NCBI RefSeq assembly: GCF_023343835.1
Contig: NC_064443.1
Span: 10,540,001 to 10,604,000 of the forward strand
Reading direction: 5' to 3'
Source of the DNA: Lagopus muta
Taxonomy: Eukaryota; Chordata; Aves; Galliformes; Phasianidae
Length of the DNA stretch: 64,000 nt
How positions within the stretch are numbered: position 1 is the stretch's first letter; the number at the start of each line of letters is the position of its first letter. The notes under the pieces were generated by a model. The model worked only from the letters and a program-made list of their open reading frames with translations, did no database searches and was not told where the DNA came from. Shown in pieces: positions 31,067 to 41,690 of the stretch. The position numbers were made by a program, and so were the translations under genes.

Positions 31067-31131
31067 TCCTGGGCGAGCTCTTACAGGTATCCCAGCAGCA
31101 TATACCACGCAGCGAAGGTTCAGGTGAGAGC
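31067..31131 (-). other. KLF15: KLF15 5' untranslated part of exon 2, with a short upstream ORF
   Basis: These 65 bases lie between the predicted acceptor and the start codon. They hold one upstream ATG at 31099-31101 in a weak context (T at -3). It opens the six-codon peptide MLLGYL, which stops at 31081-31083, 14 bases before the main ATG. Leaky scanning or reinitiation could let ribosomes reach the main start. Confidence 0.6.
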
Positions 31132-33811
31132 CTGGGTGCAAGGAAACAAACCACCAGCAGTCAGAAGTCAGTTTAATTATTCACCTCCATGAACTAAACC
31201 TCACAAAGCCCTCCAGCTTGCAGGAAAGTCCAAAGCACGCAGCCTCACCATGCACATGCTGCTGCACGCTTTGCTACGTCTGTGCCACCCCTAAAGGACT
31301 GCCAGGGCTGAACCGTTCTGCAGGATTGCACCACGTATTTACAAAAGAATTCTTTCAGAAATCATTTCACAACTGCATGTGCTTCAGATTTACAGCTCCC
31401 TTCCAGAATATTACTGCCAAAAGGAAATAAATTATGGGCTCTCACCTAGCAGTGAAGCCAAGAGCCAAAGAAGGGAAGGGGAGAAGAAAAGAAAAAAAAA
31501 ATTATTGAAATTTTTACCACCCCAAAAAAACAGAAAAACAAACAAACAAAAAAAGAATTTTATTGCTGGGGTCCATAAAATGCAAATCCTTCCCTCATCT
31601 TGTAGCTTTCCATCAACGTTATTTTTAACTTCCTCCTTTCCACAAATACAGGCTAATCAGCGTAATGCAGGGATCAATCTGTCAGGAGCCAAAAATATTT
31701 ACTGTGCTTCAGCATTCACTAGGCGGATTTTCCCCTCCAGATGTAATGAATCAGTGTGCCAACGTCATCATCACCTGCACTGCCCTTAACAAGGTTGGCA
31801 CAGCGCTGAGCTAATTACCGTGGCCAGCTGCCGGCTACCCGCACCCCATCCTTCACATCCCATCCCTTCGGGTACGGAGATCCTGGTAACCCAACCCTTG
31901 TGCTGGGTGCTGAACTGGGACGGCTGGAGTGGTCCCAGTTCCCCCTGCAGAAGTGGGATCCTATGGGACTGCACTGAGCCCCAACCCCGTGGCACCCACA
32001 CAGGCAGCACCGCAGCGTGCCGACAGATGGGCACGTCCCACAGTCTCCCAGTCAAGCTAAACAAAAGGTTATTGGGAAGCAGGGAAGGCAGAAGGGGTAT
32101 CTGTGGGTCTGTTGTCTTTTTTTCTTTCCTGCTTCCCAGGGAAAAGAAAGAAGTTTCTTACGGGCTGGAGCCTGTGCCCCTCGCAGTGACCGCGTCCCCC
32201 CGCACGGAGCGCACAGTGGCCCTCAGTCATCGGCTGAAGGTGACTGATTGAAAGCAGAGCCCTACGTGTGCATAATAAAACAACTCTTTCTGGGGAAGGC
32301 ATGCGGCAGGCAGAGATAGAAGTCATTTGATCAGCCTATGAGGGCTGCATGTGTGAATTAGGAGGCATGTGACCAGCGTGAAGGAAATGCCACTCAGGCT
32401 TGTTACACGCTGTCATTTTCCACAGGCTCTGCCGCTGCATTTTGGACGCTTTGCCATGAATAGTCAATAGCTCCGTGCAGGGACAAGAGCCTTCCTGCTG
32501 CTACTGAAGCCCCAGCTCCAAGATTTGCCCATCTTTGCCTCCTCTGGGGAAAAATGAAAAGCCGTATGTGTGCTCGGCAGCGAACGTGGCACACAGCACC
32601 CTCAGAGACCTCCATCCCACTGACAGCATCTATTCATATTTTGCAGGAAATAGGGGGGAAAAAAAGCCTCATTTCTTAAAGACACAGCTTCCTCCTCCAT
32701 CCACACAGGGAGGCTGAAAGAGCTTAGAAGCGAGACCGCGTGTTCCCCTGGTTTGTGCAGCTCCAAACGCTCACATGTGCTGAGCGCGAGGAAGTTCACA
32801 CAGAGGTTAGCGGCTCAGCCTATAACCATATCCTATAGTAAAAGTGAAGAGCCAGAAGAGCTGAAATTTGACACATGGCTCAAAGAACCAACAACAAACT
32901 GAACACTGCTGGAGGAACTCTCCGCCCGGACTGCAGCAGAGCGGTGCTGAGAGCACACTGTGTTTTTTCTAAGAAACGCTGGCGCGCTCTGAGCAGCTGG
33001 CAAGGTTTCCTTTTGCAAAAGGAAAAAGCTCAGGTTTTCTTTAAATGCCTGCAAGAGGCAGGAAGCCACGTATCAGCACAGCCCTAAACACGGGGAATAG
33101 AACTAAACCCTGGTGTGAATGAGGGCTGAAAAGAAGGAATGCCAACGGGAGCAATGAGCAGCAGAGCTGGCAGGGGACAGTCTGTGTGCGCAGTGCCACC
33201 TGCGTCTCATGAGGACGGGGACTGTCAGGATGAACACATCATGCACAGCACACACCGGGGCTGCGTTCCACTCTCCCAAAGCTCATGCAGCAGCCAAGCG
33301 GATTTTGGGGAATGCCTGGAATGCAGGATCGAGCCCAAGCTATATTTTATCCTAAAGGCCAAGCCAACAACCGAAGGCTTTCATCCCTGCTTCGTCCGAA
33401 GGCTCAGCCAAAATCAGGAGCTTCAAAAACAAAAACAAAACGCCAGGGCTACGCGAGCGATGAGAACGAATGATGGTGTTTACATAAAGCACCTCCATCC
33501 CTGACAGCAATGTGAGCACAGGCAGCTCAGCACGGGGCAGCAGCTGCTCAACTATGCAGCACCACAGCCGCCTTCGGAGAGGTCCAAAGTGATAGGATGG
33601 CCCCCGTGCCAAAAACATGCTGTTCTGCTGAGATGTGTCCATCTAACCACCGGCTTAAAGAGCAAAATAATAATAAAGGGAGTGAGAGGGTACATTCTGT
33701 CTCACAATGACACCAAATGTTAAGCCCTGGGAATTTGCTGAGAGCTGGGGACTGTTTCCCAGTTTGTCACTTCTGGACTGTCAGCCCAGCACTGCCGATA
33801 ACACAGCGCTA

Positions 33812-33925
33812 CGTGGGCTCAGATACACTGACACTCATCTGCTATGTGTGTTGCTGCAGCTCTTTCAAGTTTAGGACTGATCCCTGCAGGATTTACCCTT
33901 GCTCCATAGGTTATAAATCAGTGCA
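33812..33925 (+). repeat. Duplicated block, copy A
   Basis: It aligns in the same orientation with 36417-36530. Shared phrases are TGTTGCTGCAGCTCTT, GTTTAGGAC and AAATCAGT, with similar sequence between them. The two copies flank the KLF15 promoter. The family is unknown. Confidence 0.6.
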
Positions 33926-33989
33926 GGCTGCCTCCTGCCACAAAGTGAGCAGTGAATTTCTAAGATATTAAAATGGAAGTCAAAGGAAA

Positions 33990-34032
33990 ATAATAATAAT
34001 AATAAAAATTATATATATATATATATATATAT
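33990..34032 (+). repeat. (AAT)n and (TA)n microsatellite
   Basis: AATAATAATAATAATAA is followed by an uninterrupted AT alternation of about 24 bases in KLF15 intron 1. Confidence 0.95.
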
Positions 34033-34282
34033 GGAAGTGAATAAAATAATAATCAAAATGAGAAGCCAAGAGCCAGAGAGCCCATCTGCTGCCAGCCCTG
34101 CTGCAAGGTGGCTGCACAGCTCATCGGACACTAGGGCACAACAGCACTATTTAGGGGCCTCCCTGCCTTTTTCCAACCCCACTGCTTTTGGGAAACCTCA
34201 AAACCCTCCCCAAGTCCCTATTTTCTTTCGAACACCCCTTTCACATCCAAACTTTGGCTTCCACACAAGGCAGCTGGCAGTG

Positions 34283-34301
34283 CCCCCCCCCCCCCCCCCC
34301 C
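34283..34301. repeat. C19 homopolymer followed by (CA)n
   Basis: A run of 19 cytosines inside KLF15 intron 1 is followed by a short CACACACACA. Together with the G16 run at 34492-34507 and the C15 run at 34667-34681, it makes this interval very hard to sequence. Lengths may be inexact. Confidence 0.85.
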
Positions 34302-34491
34302 ACACACACATACCAAGTCCCCAAAACAACACATGCTAACATGGGGGGGCCAGGGGGGCACAACTCACACTCCAACACCAGCACATCCACATCTCCACCA
34401 CTGCAAAGCATGTGGTTCATTGTTTTTTTAGTGGGTTATTGGTTATGCTTGTGTCTGGGTGTTTTTTTCTTTCTTTTTTTTCTTTTTTTTT

Positions 34492-34507
34492 GGGGGGGGG
34501 GGGGGGG
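34492..34507. repeat. G16 homopolymer after a T-rich tract
   Basis: Sixteen guanines follow directly on a run of mostly T (34462-34491). It lies in KLF15 intron 1 and is a possible quadruplex former or a sequencing trouble spot. Confidence 0.85.
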
Positions 34508-34666
34508 TGGGTGGGAAGAGCGGGGGAAGAGGAGAGGGGTTGTTCAGTTGTTTATTTATTAGTTTTCCCTATTTTTAATATATTATTTTTCCTCTCTCCC
34601 CCTCCTCAAGCTGTTTTTTCCCACCGCTGGAAAATGTGACCTTCCCGGACAGGCAGCCCCTCGCAG

Positions 34667-34681
34667 CCCCCCCCCCCCCCC
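34667..34681. repeat. C15 homopolymer next to the KLF15 exon 1 donor
   Basis: Fifteen cytosines lie about 60 bases inside the intron from the predicted donor of KLF15 exon 1. In the transcript sense this is a G-run just after the 5' splice site; G-runs there often act as intronic splicing enhancers. Confidence 0.8.
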
Positions 34682-34740
34682 GCCCCACGGCGGTACCGGG
34701 GGTTCCTCTGCCGGACCGCGCACCCCTCGCACGCCCTTAC

Positions 34741-35195
34741 CTGAACTTCTCCGCCAGCCGGCCTTCGGGGATTGCGGGGGGGGGGGATGGGGGGAAGATG
34801 GGGGGGCGGGGGGGAGAGAGGAGAGACGGGAGAAAACGCCGAGAATTCAAAACCAGCGTTGAAAACGCCAAACGCGATACCACAACGATTAACGAACAAA
34901 CAAATAAATAAATAAATAGATTTCAAACCCGGAGAATCGAAAAACGGCCAAAAAATAAAATAAAATAAAATAAAATAATAAAAAAAAATAATAAAAAAAA
35001 AAAAATCAACCACCTAACCGCCAAACTGGTGGGAAAAAAAAATAAAAAATAAAAACCAAAAAACAAAAAAAAACAAAAAAAACCCGCACAACTAAACCGA
35101 GGAACGAAGAAGACAGAAGACCCCCCCCTCCGGTCCCAACAGCGCGGCGGGACGCGGAGCGGAGCGGGCGCAGCTCCCCCGGGAGGCGGCGCGCG
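34741..35195 (-). other. KLF15: Predicted KLF15 non-coding exon 1 (5' leader)
   Basis: An excellent donor, TTCAG|GTAAGG on the minus strand, lies at 34741/34740 just inside the CpG island, and KLF15 genes usually start with a non-coding exon. The start at about 35195 is inferred from a weak TATA-like TTTATAG 25-30 bases upstream and a CCAAT box about 100 bases upstream. The leader is unusual, with C-runs and long T-rich tracts in the transcript sense. It contains no ATG on the sense strand, so it adds no upstream reading frame. The 5' boundary is uncertain by tens of bases, and a different first exon is possible. Confidence 0.55.
34955..35085. repeat. A-rich low-complexity tract within the predicted KLF15 leader
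   Basis: AAAAT units and long A-runs on the plus strand appear as a T-rich tract in the KLF15 transcript sense. They sit between the GC-rich 5' end and the C-rich 3' end of the predicted first exon. Confidence 0.8.
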
Positions 35196-35480
35196 GTGCG
35201 GCGCGGCCCCGCGGCGTAGTACTATAAACCCTCCGGCACGGCGCCGGCGGCCGCGGGGGGGCCGGGGAGAGGCTCGACCGCGTCCGCAGCCCCCATTGGC
35301 CCCGCAGCTCCGGGGGCCGGCCCATGTTCAGCCTCAATGGGAGCCGCGCATCGCACGGCCCGGCCCCCGGGGCAGGCGGTTCGCGGCCACGTGCGGATCA
35401 CCGCGGGTGTGCGAGTCCCGAGCTTTCAAGGCTCGGGGGTGTGCAGGACCCCGGTTCTTCTCCTGCCCGTGGGAAATCGC
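35130..35480 (-). promoter_or_regulatory. KLF15: KLF15 CpG-island promoter core
   Basis: The block is very GC- and CpG-rich compared with the AT-rich flanks. On the KLF15 strand it has a CCAAT box at 35295-35299 and a weak TATA-like TTTATAG within 35222-35228, placed as expected for a start near 35195. A perfect E-box CACGTG lies at 35388-35393, and several GC boxes surround these elements. GC-rich sequence continues through 34640-34810 into the predicted first exon. An E-box here fits the known circadian expression of KLF15, but its use is inference. Confidence 0.7.
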
Positions 35481-35574
35481 TGCTGGCTTCTCCCCTGGCA
35501 TTATTATGGTCGGTTTAATGTACGCATATAAAGAACTAGTTTTATATGTGCACAGTATTGTTTGTGTATCTGTA

Positions 35575-35808
35575 TACACATATATATGCACAAAGATATA
35601 TATACAACACATATGTATATATATACACACATATGTGCAAACATATGTATATATACACACACATATATGCAAACATATCGTCATACATATGTATATACAA
35701 TATGTATGTATATATATACATATATATACACACAATACTGCGTATGTGCATTGTCTACACACATGTATGTATATACACTAGTTATATATATATATATGTG
35801 CGTGGATA
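35575..35808. repeat. Degenerate AT/CA tandem array upstream of the KLF15 promoter
   Basis: About 235 bases consist of alternating purine-pyrimidine units such as ACATATGTATATATACACAC. Three imperfect tandem copies of roughly 30 bases are visible between 35605 and 35700. Most of the alternate reading frames stay open, which creates spurious long ORFs on both strands. It could form cruciform or Z-like DNA and is likely polymorphic in length. Confidence 0.85.
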
Positions 35809-35810
35809 TA

Positions 35811-36345
35811 AAATCATAGAACGGCATAAAGATCATCCAATTCACACAGCATCACACAGAATCATAGAATCACCAAGGATAGAAAAGATCTCCAAGATCA
35901 TCCGGTCCAACCATCCATCACCAGTGTCACCCACTAAACCACATCCCTCAGTACAACATCTAAATGTTTCTTTACACCTCCACCACCTCCCTGTGCAGCC
36001 TGTACCAGCACCTGACCACTTTTTCAGAGGAGGAAATTTTCCTAATATCCAACCTGAACCTCCCCAGGAGCAGCTTAAGGCCATTACCTTGTTTTATCAC
36101 TATTATCAGGGAGCAGAGGCCGACTCCTGCCTTGCTACAACCTCCTTTCAGTAAAGAGCAATGAGATTTCCCCTGAGCCTCCTCCACACTGAACCATCCC
36201 AGCTCCCTCAGCCGCTCCCCATCAGACTTGTGCTCCAGACCCCTCACTGCCCCGTTGCCCTTCCCTGAATACATTCCAGGACCTCGATGTCCTTCTTGTA
36301 CTGAGTGAACCCCTCAGTAGTCAACTGAACATAGTACTCAATCCC
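35811..36345 (-). mobile_element. CR1 LINE fragment, longest in the window
   Basis: The antisense copy of about 500 bases runs from the tail AGAATCATAGAATCACCAAG through CCTAATATCCAACCTGAACC, GACTTGTGCTCCAGACCCCT and TCCAGGACCTCGATGTCCTT. A second partial tail (AAATCATAGAACGGCATAAA) precedes it, perhaps from a nested or duplicated end. It abuts the AT/CA array upstream of KLF15. Confidence 0.95.
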
Positions 36346-36416
36346 AATCCCTCTGCAATGGACACACTATTTATATATGTTATATACACATTTCTAAGTT
36401 ACATGTCGTACATATG

Positions 36417-36530
36417 TGGGCTCAAACACGCCACCATTCATTCACTGTGTCTGTTGCTGCAGCTCTTGCTTGTTTAGGACCAATCTCTTCAGGGTTTTCT
36501 CCTGTTCAGTGGAAGATTTTAAATCAGTTC
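36417..36530 (+). repeat. Duplicated block, copy B
   Basis: It aligns with 33812-33925 (TGTTGCTGCAGCTCTT, GTTTAGGAC, TAAATCAGT) and sits between two CR1 copies. It could be an old dispersed repeat or a local duplication. Confidence 0.6.
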
Positions 36531-36644
36531 ATCGGTGGTTTTTCAAGTTCCGTTTACATGTTTCCACCCCTGGAAAGGCCCAGGCCACGCTACCAGAAGA
36601 CAGCCTCATGGCAGCAAACCTGTACAACTTTCTGAGATCCCCAT

Positions 36645-36868
36645 TAGGAAAAAATAGGATATTAGGAACAATTTCTTCTCTGAAGGAGTTGAGATGCACT
36701 GGCAGAGGCTGCCCAGGGAGGTGGTGGAGTCACTGTCCCTGTAGGTGTTGAAGAAATGTGGAGATGTGGCACTGAGGGATGTGGTTATGGGCATGGTGGG
36801 GGCGGGTTGGGGTTGGACTTGGACATCTTAGAGGTCTTTTCCAGCCTTAACAGTTCTATGATTCTGCT
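36645..36868 (+). mobile_element. CR1 LINE fragment, 3' region
   Basis: The sense copy reads ATATTAGGAACAATTTCTTC, GGCAGAGGCTGCCCAGGGAG, GTGGTGGAGTCACTGTCCCT, GGCACTGAGGGATGTGG and GGTCTTTTCCAGCCTTAACA, ending GTTCTATGATTCTG. With the copy at 35811 it forms an inverted pair of CR1 elements about 300 bases apart. Confidence 0.95.
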
Positions 36869-39800
36869 GCTCCAGGACTATGGGCTTCGGAGATGGCTCG
36901 GCAGTGCCCAGGCAGCCCCCATGGCTGCAAACCTGGGGAGCAACAGAAGCTGGGCTGGGTGGGGGAAGGAAGCCCTGGGGGGTCACAGAAATGGTTTGTA
37001 AGGGGTACTGAGGGATGGGAGGGCTTTGTGCCTTCTCTTCCCCCCAGGGAAGTGAAGTTTAGCTTGATGCAATGCAAAGGCATTAGATTGAGAAATTCTG
37101 ATACAGCTAAAATCCCAGACCCTTAAGATTGAGCTTATTGGAATGAGAACTGCTTGCTTGTTCAGACAGGGAATTACCTTAGAATGTTTAGTACCATGGA
37201 AACAAACAAAATTTACAACCTTCATTTTACTATTATGACCTAAATATGCATTGGGACACATTAGAGGTCTAAATTTTGGACAACTTCTTTAGATTTAAGT
37301 TCCAGTAAATTCCAGCTTTCTACTTCAGAAGAGAGAGGAAAATCACATATTTACTCACGTGCAAGTAAAACAGTGCACGCCCCAGTTCTGCTTTTCAAGC
37401 TGCTTTCACTTCACGAGGCCAAATCCTTTCCGTTTCCCCACCAGCACCACCATGCAGGGCTGGCTGCATTCTGTTGTTACACAAAAGCTGAAGTGTGCAG
37501 AGGGCTCTGGCAGACCCAGATGCGTGCAGCTGCTGAGATGAGATGTCCATCTGCCTTTCCTTGTGCCAGTGTACAGCTGCACGCAGAGGCAGTGGAGGGA
37601 CCCGTGGCTTTACCTGCTATGGACGAGTCACTTTGAGGGATGGGTTGAAACCTGTTAAACCAGGTAACAAACTGGTGAGGCTGAGCCCAACTGTGCTGGT
37701 TCATAGGATGAGTAACTTCAGCCACAGTGCAGAGCCCTGCAGAGCACTGTATCCATTTAATACTAGGCAATAGCAATCACTAGGAAGCAAAATGCAATGG
37801 AAATGAGCACACATGTAATTAGGGGTTCTGTAGTTCTCCAAGATTTTCCTGGGGAAAAAAAAATATGCAAGTAGGCAACACACAGAGAAAATGAGTCCCC
37901 AGCATCCGGGATGAGCCTCTGACTTGAGCTTGCTTGTGCACTGTGTGACACGTTCTGGATGCATCAACATTCTTACACGTGTGCAGGTGCCCTCTGCCAC
38001 ACGCATGGGATTTGCTGTGCTGGGAAACTCCAGGAAAGTCCTTGCGCATCTGTGTGGTGCCTATGGGACCTCTGGGTGTTCAGCAGTCTTGCAGATGTTC
38101 CTGCTCTGACCAGGCTACTGGGCAGCAGGACATCCTGGACAAACATCCAAAGTCCGCTTTTTCTGCCCAGGCATAAATTCTAGACAGACAAAGGACACGC
38201 TGAAACCAAACAAATACAATATACGACAGCATGAGTTCTGAGGTTTAATTTCAGCATAAAGAATTTCACTCCTGTGCAAACTCACTACAGTGCAACAGAA
38301 AATATTGAGAAAAAATGCTCAAGTTGGTGTTGCTTGGAGCCCAGCTCTGAGGTCATCCTTTGTGGAGGATGTCCACAGCTTCATCCTCTACAGCACCTTT
38401 TCTGAGCTGAGATTTTATCTGAGGAGTTTTCTTTCCCAGGATGATCACACTGAGGTTGTCGTGTGGCCTCAACCCACAGCCATGGTTCTGGGGTCCATAG
38501 ATGCACTTTTGGGTGTAAACCAAAGTTGAGATTTACATGTGACAATGGCAATGCCATGCACCTCTCAAGCTGTGAACTGATCTTCTGATCAATTCCTTGA
38601 AGCCCCATGACAGTGAAAGCAATTGGCACATAGCTGAGCTTTGCTCTTGGTGTCGGAATCCCTGTGAGGTTTTGCTTAACAGCAGAAGAAATGCACATAT
38701 CTCCATCAATACAATGACTTCTGGTCACTTCTGACTGCCAACTCCTGGTGCAATGACTGCTGGCCTGGGGCAGGCTGTCAGGTCAGGGTTAGAGAGATCC
38801 ATGCTGCTGTCACCAATGGCTTTGGATCAGCTTTCTTCTGCTCAATGGCTTCATTTGGTACTGCAGCAAAACTGAGCCCTGCTCCACGCTGTAAGATGCA
38901 TTTGTCCTCTCGCCATCTCACACCTTTTGTGCATTAAGACACTTCCTTCCCTGTTCATCTCTTCACCAAGAGTCCTTTTAAAATCTGTTTACCTCTGTCC
39001 TTTGATCCTGCCTGGGGATTTTCCATTTTCTCTTTGCCACCTTTCAGGAGGGAATTTCGGTCAAACTGGTTCTCCTGCTCAGACAGCCTCTGTGGCATTC
39101 CTCTGCCCAACAAATGCAGGGCCGAGGTGAGGTTAAGGGACTTTTCATTGTCCTTTGTCTCATAGCTGTGTACTAAAGATCCACTCGGGAAAGGCAAACA
39201 CAGCTCAGCATTGGAGCCTTTTAACATTTTCCTGGAGACAATAATAGCACAGCATTATCAAGTCAAAAAGAAACTGCAGGCTGATGTTGATCCCAAGCTG
39301 TTATGCACAAAACTGATAAAGGTGGGAGAAGGAATGTCTGCCCACACATTGCCTTCCCATCTGTGGCTGTCCCAAGGCTCATTTTTCCTGCCTCAAGTTT
39401 TCCCATCTTCTGTAAGTTGCTCAGTATTGTGTTACAAATGACTTCCCGTTTCTGAGTAGGGTGGAAGGAAAGGAAGATTTGAAGATGGGCAAAAGGAGAG
39501 ATTGTGCCGCACAGGTAAGCACTGTGCTGCCTTAGAGGTCACCTGCTGTAGTTCTGCACCAGCAAACCGTTAGTAATGAGGCAAGCACACTTGGCAGAAC
39601 AAGGGTTAGTCGGGCTGCATTGATTGCTTGCACACTTCTATGTACAGATTGACGTTGCTCTTTTCCAATGAGAGAAACAAAAATAATCAGGAGAAAAAAA
39701 ATTGAGGACTTCAATCCGTCAACAGATGGATCTCACTTAATGCCACAACACAGTGCCTGAACCCCACTGTCCTGCATCTTTCAGCCTCATTGCAGGGAGC

Positions 39801-41452
39801 AAGGGGAGCACCCAAGCCTGTCAAAGTGCAGTAGCACTGTGAGCACTTTAACACAGCAGTCCTTGACATTCACAGATAAGGACTGCAAGTTCTTTTGGTA
39901 CTACAGAAATATTGACACAAAGAATATGTTTATCCCTGACTGTGGTTCTGCAGGACAAGGTGGAAACGGCAACAGCAATCTCAGGGCTTAATTTCTTTGG
40001 CCTTGCAAGGGCATCTCTGCTGCAGAGACAGCAATTCATTGATTCCTCTTTTCCTTTAACTAGTTTGGAAATTATGTTTTCTTTTTAAGTCAGAATTATA
40101 GGTCTAGAGGGAGATAAGATAGAAGAAACTCATTCTAGGCTTTTTTTTTTTTTTTTAATGTTAATGCTCTTTGGAATATTAAAGACAGTGGGGAGCTGAG
40201 CAGAGTTTCTGATTTTCTCTCAAACTTTCTGTTCATTAAGATACTGAGAGAGAACATTAGCTGACTTCTGGCTGTTATTTTCCCAGGCTATGTTTAACTA
40301 GGTCCACTTCCAAACTTGGCTTTCTATGCAGACCTGCATTTCAATATATGGTCAAACACACCTAAGAGATGTGCTACACCCACTGATATGCTGAATGGAC
40401 CAGGTAATCAGACCACCTCCTGCAGCTCCTAGAGGTTCCAGAGCAAGCAGAACAGCCCAGTTCAAGCTGTCCCTCCTGAAGATGGCTCAAGAACAGGCAG
40501 GTCTGTCAATGTGACAAAATCCACTGATTCACTTTGAGATTCAGCACCTACCTCTACTGCGTTTAAAAAACCAAAATAGACTGGAGGACATACAGGAAGA
40601 TCTGGGCCATGAGTAATCCTGGCTGTGGTTCAGGAGCAGATCTGCAATAAGCTGTATTCCCCTGCCCTCTCCTGGAAGGAATACGCAGAGCTGGGTGTGT
40701 TTGTGCAGGATCCTTGTGCTAGAGACTCTGGGCAGCAGATTGAGGTGGTGAGAGAAGATGGTCATTTTGAAGACGGTGTTTAGAAAAATGAAAAACGATG
40801 GCTGTGTTGTATCCATCATGTGTTGCCAACACCGAGTCTGCCAGAAATTGGCACATCTCTCAAAAGAATGTGAATGTTCTCAAGGAAGAGCTGCCCTGCC
40901 TGTCTGTTTGCATTGAATTGGGAAACCAAGAAGATGACCCAACCAGCAGAATCCAGAGCCTCTCCCTCACCTTAAATAGTAAACACAAAGCCTGCACAAA
41001 AACACTGGTAACCTTCGCTCAGGTCACAGCAGTGACAGGTCAGAAATGCGACACTGACAGGGGACAAGCGCAAAAAGGCACATGAGAGCCCATCACTCGG
41101 CCAAGAACATGGTGAGAGCCCAGCAAGGAGATTCTTCTTTGTCCCAAACACCAAACATCCAAAGCAACACTAGTCTTGTTTTAGGAAGAGGACTGGTTAG
41201 GAAATTGCTGCTGTTAAGATAATAAGGGGAGCAGTGAACCACAAAAGACGAGTGTGGTCAGCCTGTAAGTAAGACTATAGTTCAATAGTTGCAGTGTAGG
41301 ATTATGAAACAGGAGCTCTGGAAGGACAGAACCAACCTCGTGTGCACTATTTAACCTCAAAAATTTTCTCACACTTTGAGTTTTCTTTGTCCTTATGCTT
41401 CACCATGTCCTTGTAAGCCCAGCAACATGGCAGGCAAAACTCCTCCACCGTG
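36869..41452. other. Intergenic between KLF15 and CFAP100, nothing coding recognised
   Basis: No exon or CR1 could be supported. T-runs lie at 40141-40156, and several unrecognised open frames of up to about 115 codons are probably chance. Confidence 0.6.
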
Positions 41453-41690
41453 TCATGGAATCATGCACACACTGGAAAAGACCAGTAAGATTACTATGCC
41501 CAAATGTCAACCCATCCCCACCATACAACTAGCCACATTCCTCAGTGCCACATCTTTAAGTTGCTTGAACACCTCCAGGGACAGCGACTCCACCACTTCC
41601 CTGGGCAGCCTGTTACCATGCTTTCTGCAAGAAAGTTTTCCTAATTCCCAAACTGAACCTCCCCTTGGTGCAACTTAAGCCCATCATCAA
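41453..41690 (-). mobile_element. CR1 LINE fragment, 3' region
   Basis: The antisense copy reads CATGGAATCATGCACACACTGG, then CACCTCCAGGGACAGCGACT, CCACCACTTCCCTGGGCAGC and AACTGAACCTCCCCTTGGTG. The tail is diverged. Confidence 0.92.

Larger units (their letters stand above)
31132..34740 (-). other. KLF15: KLF15 intron 1 (inferred)
   Basis: The interval lies between the predicted first-exon donor and the exon 2 acceptor. It contains A-rich low complexity at 31484-31556, an AAT/(TA)n run at 33990-34032, the homopolymers at 34283-34681, and one arm of a duplicated block at 33812-33925. No exon was recognised. Confidence 0.55.

Noticed and set aside
31067-31141. N-terminal extension of KLF15 upstream of MVDHL
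   Set aside because: The extension has no ATG in frame, is preceded by a splice acceptor inside it, and does not match the known KLF15 N-terminus.
34606-35013. Minus-strand frame through the predicted KLF15 leader that resembles an upstream ORF
   Set aside because: Its first codon is GTG, not ATG. The predicted exon 1 contains no ATG on the sense strand, so I do not call an upstream ORF there.
35546-36154. 202-codon plus-strand open frame
   Set aside because: Its first half is Tyr/Ile/His-rich translation of the AT/CA tandem array and its second half is antisense CR1. It is repeat-derived.
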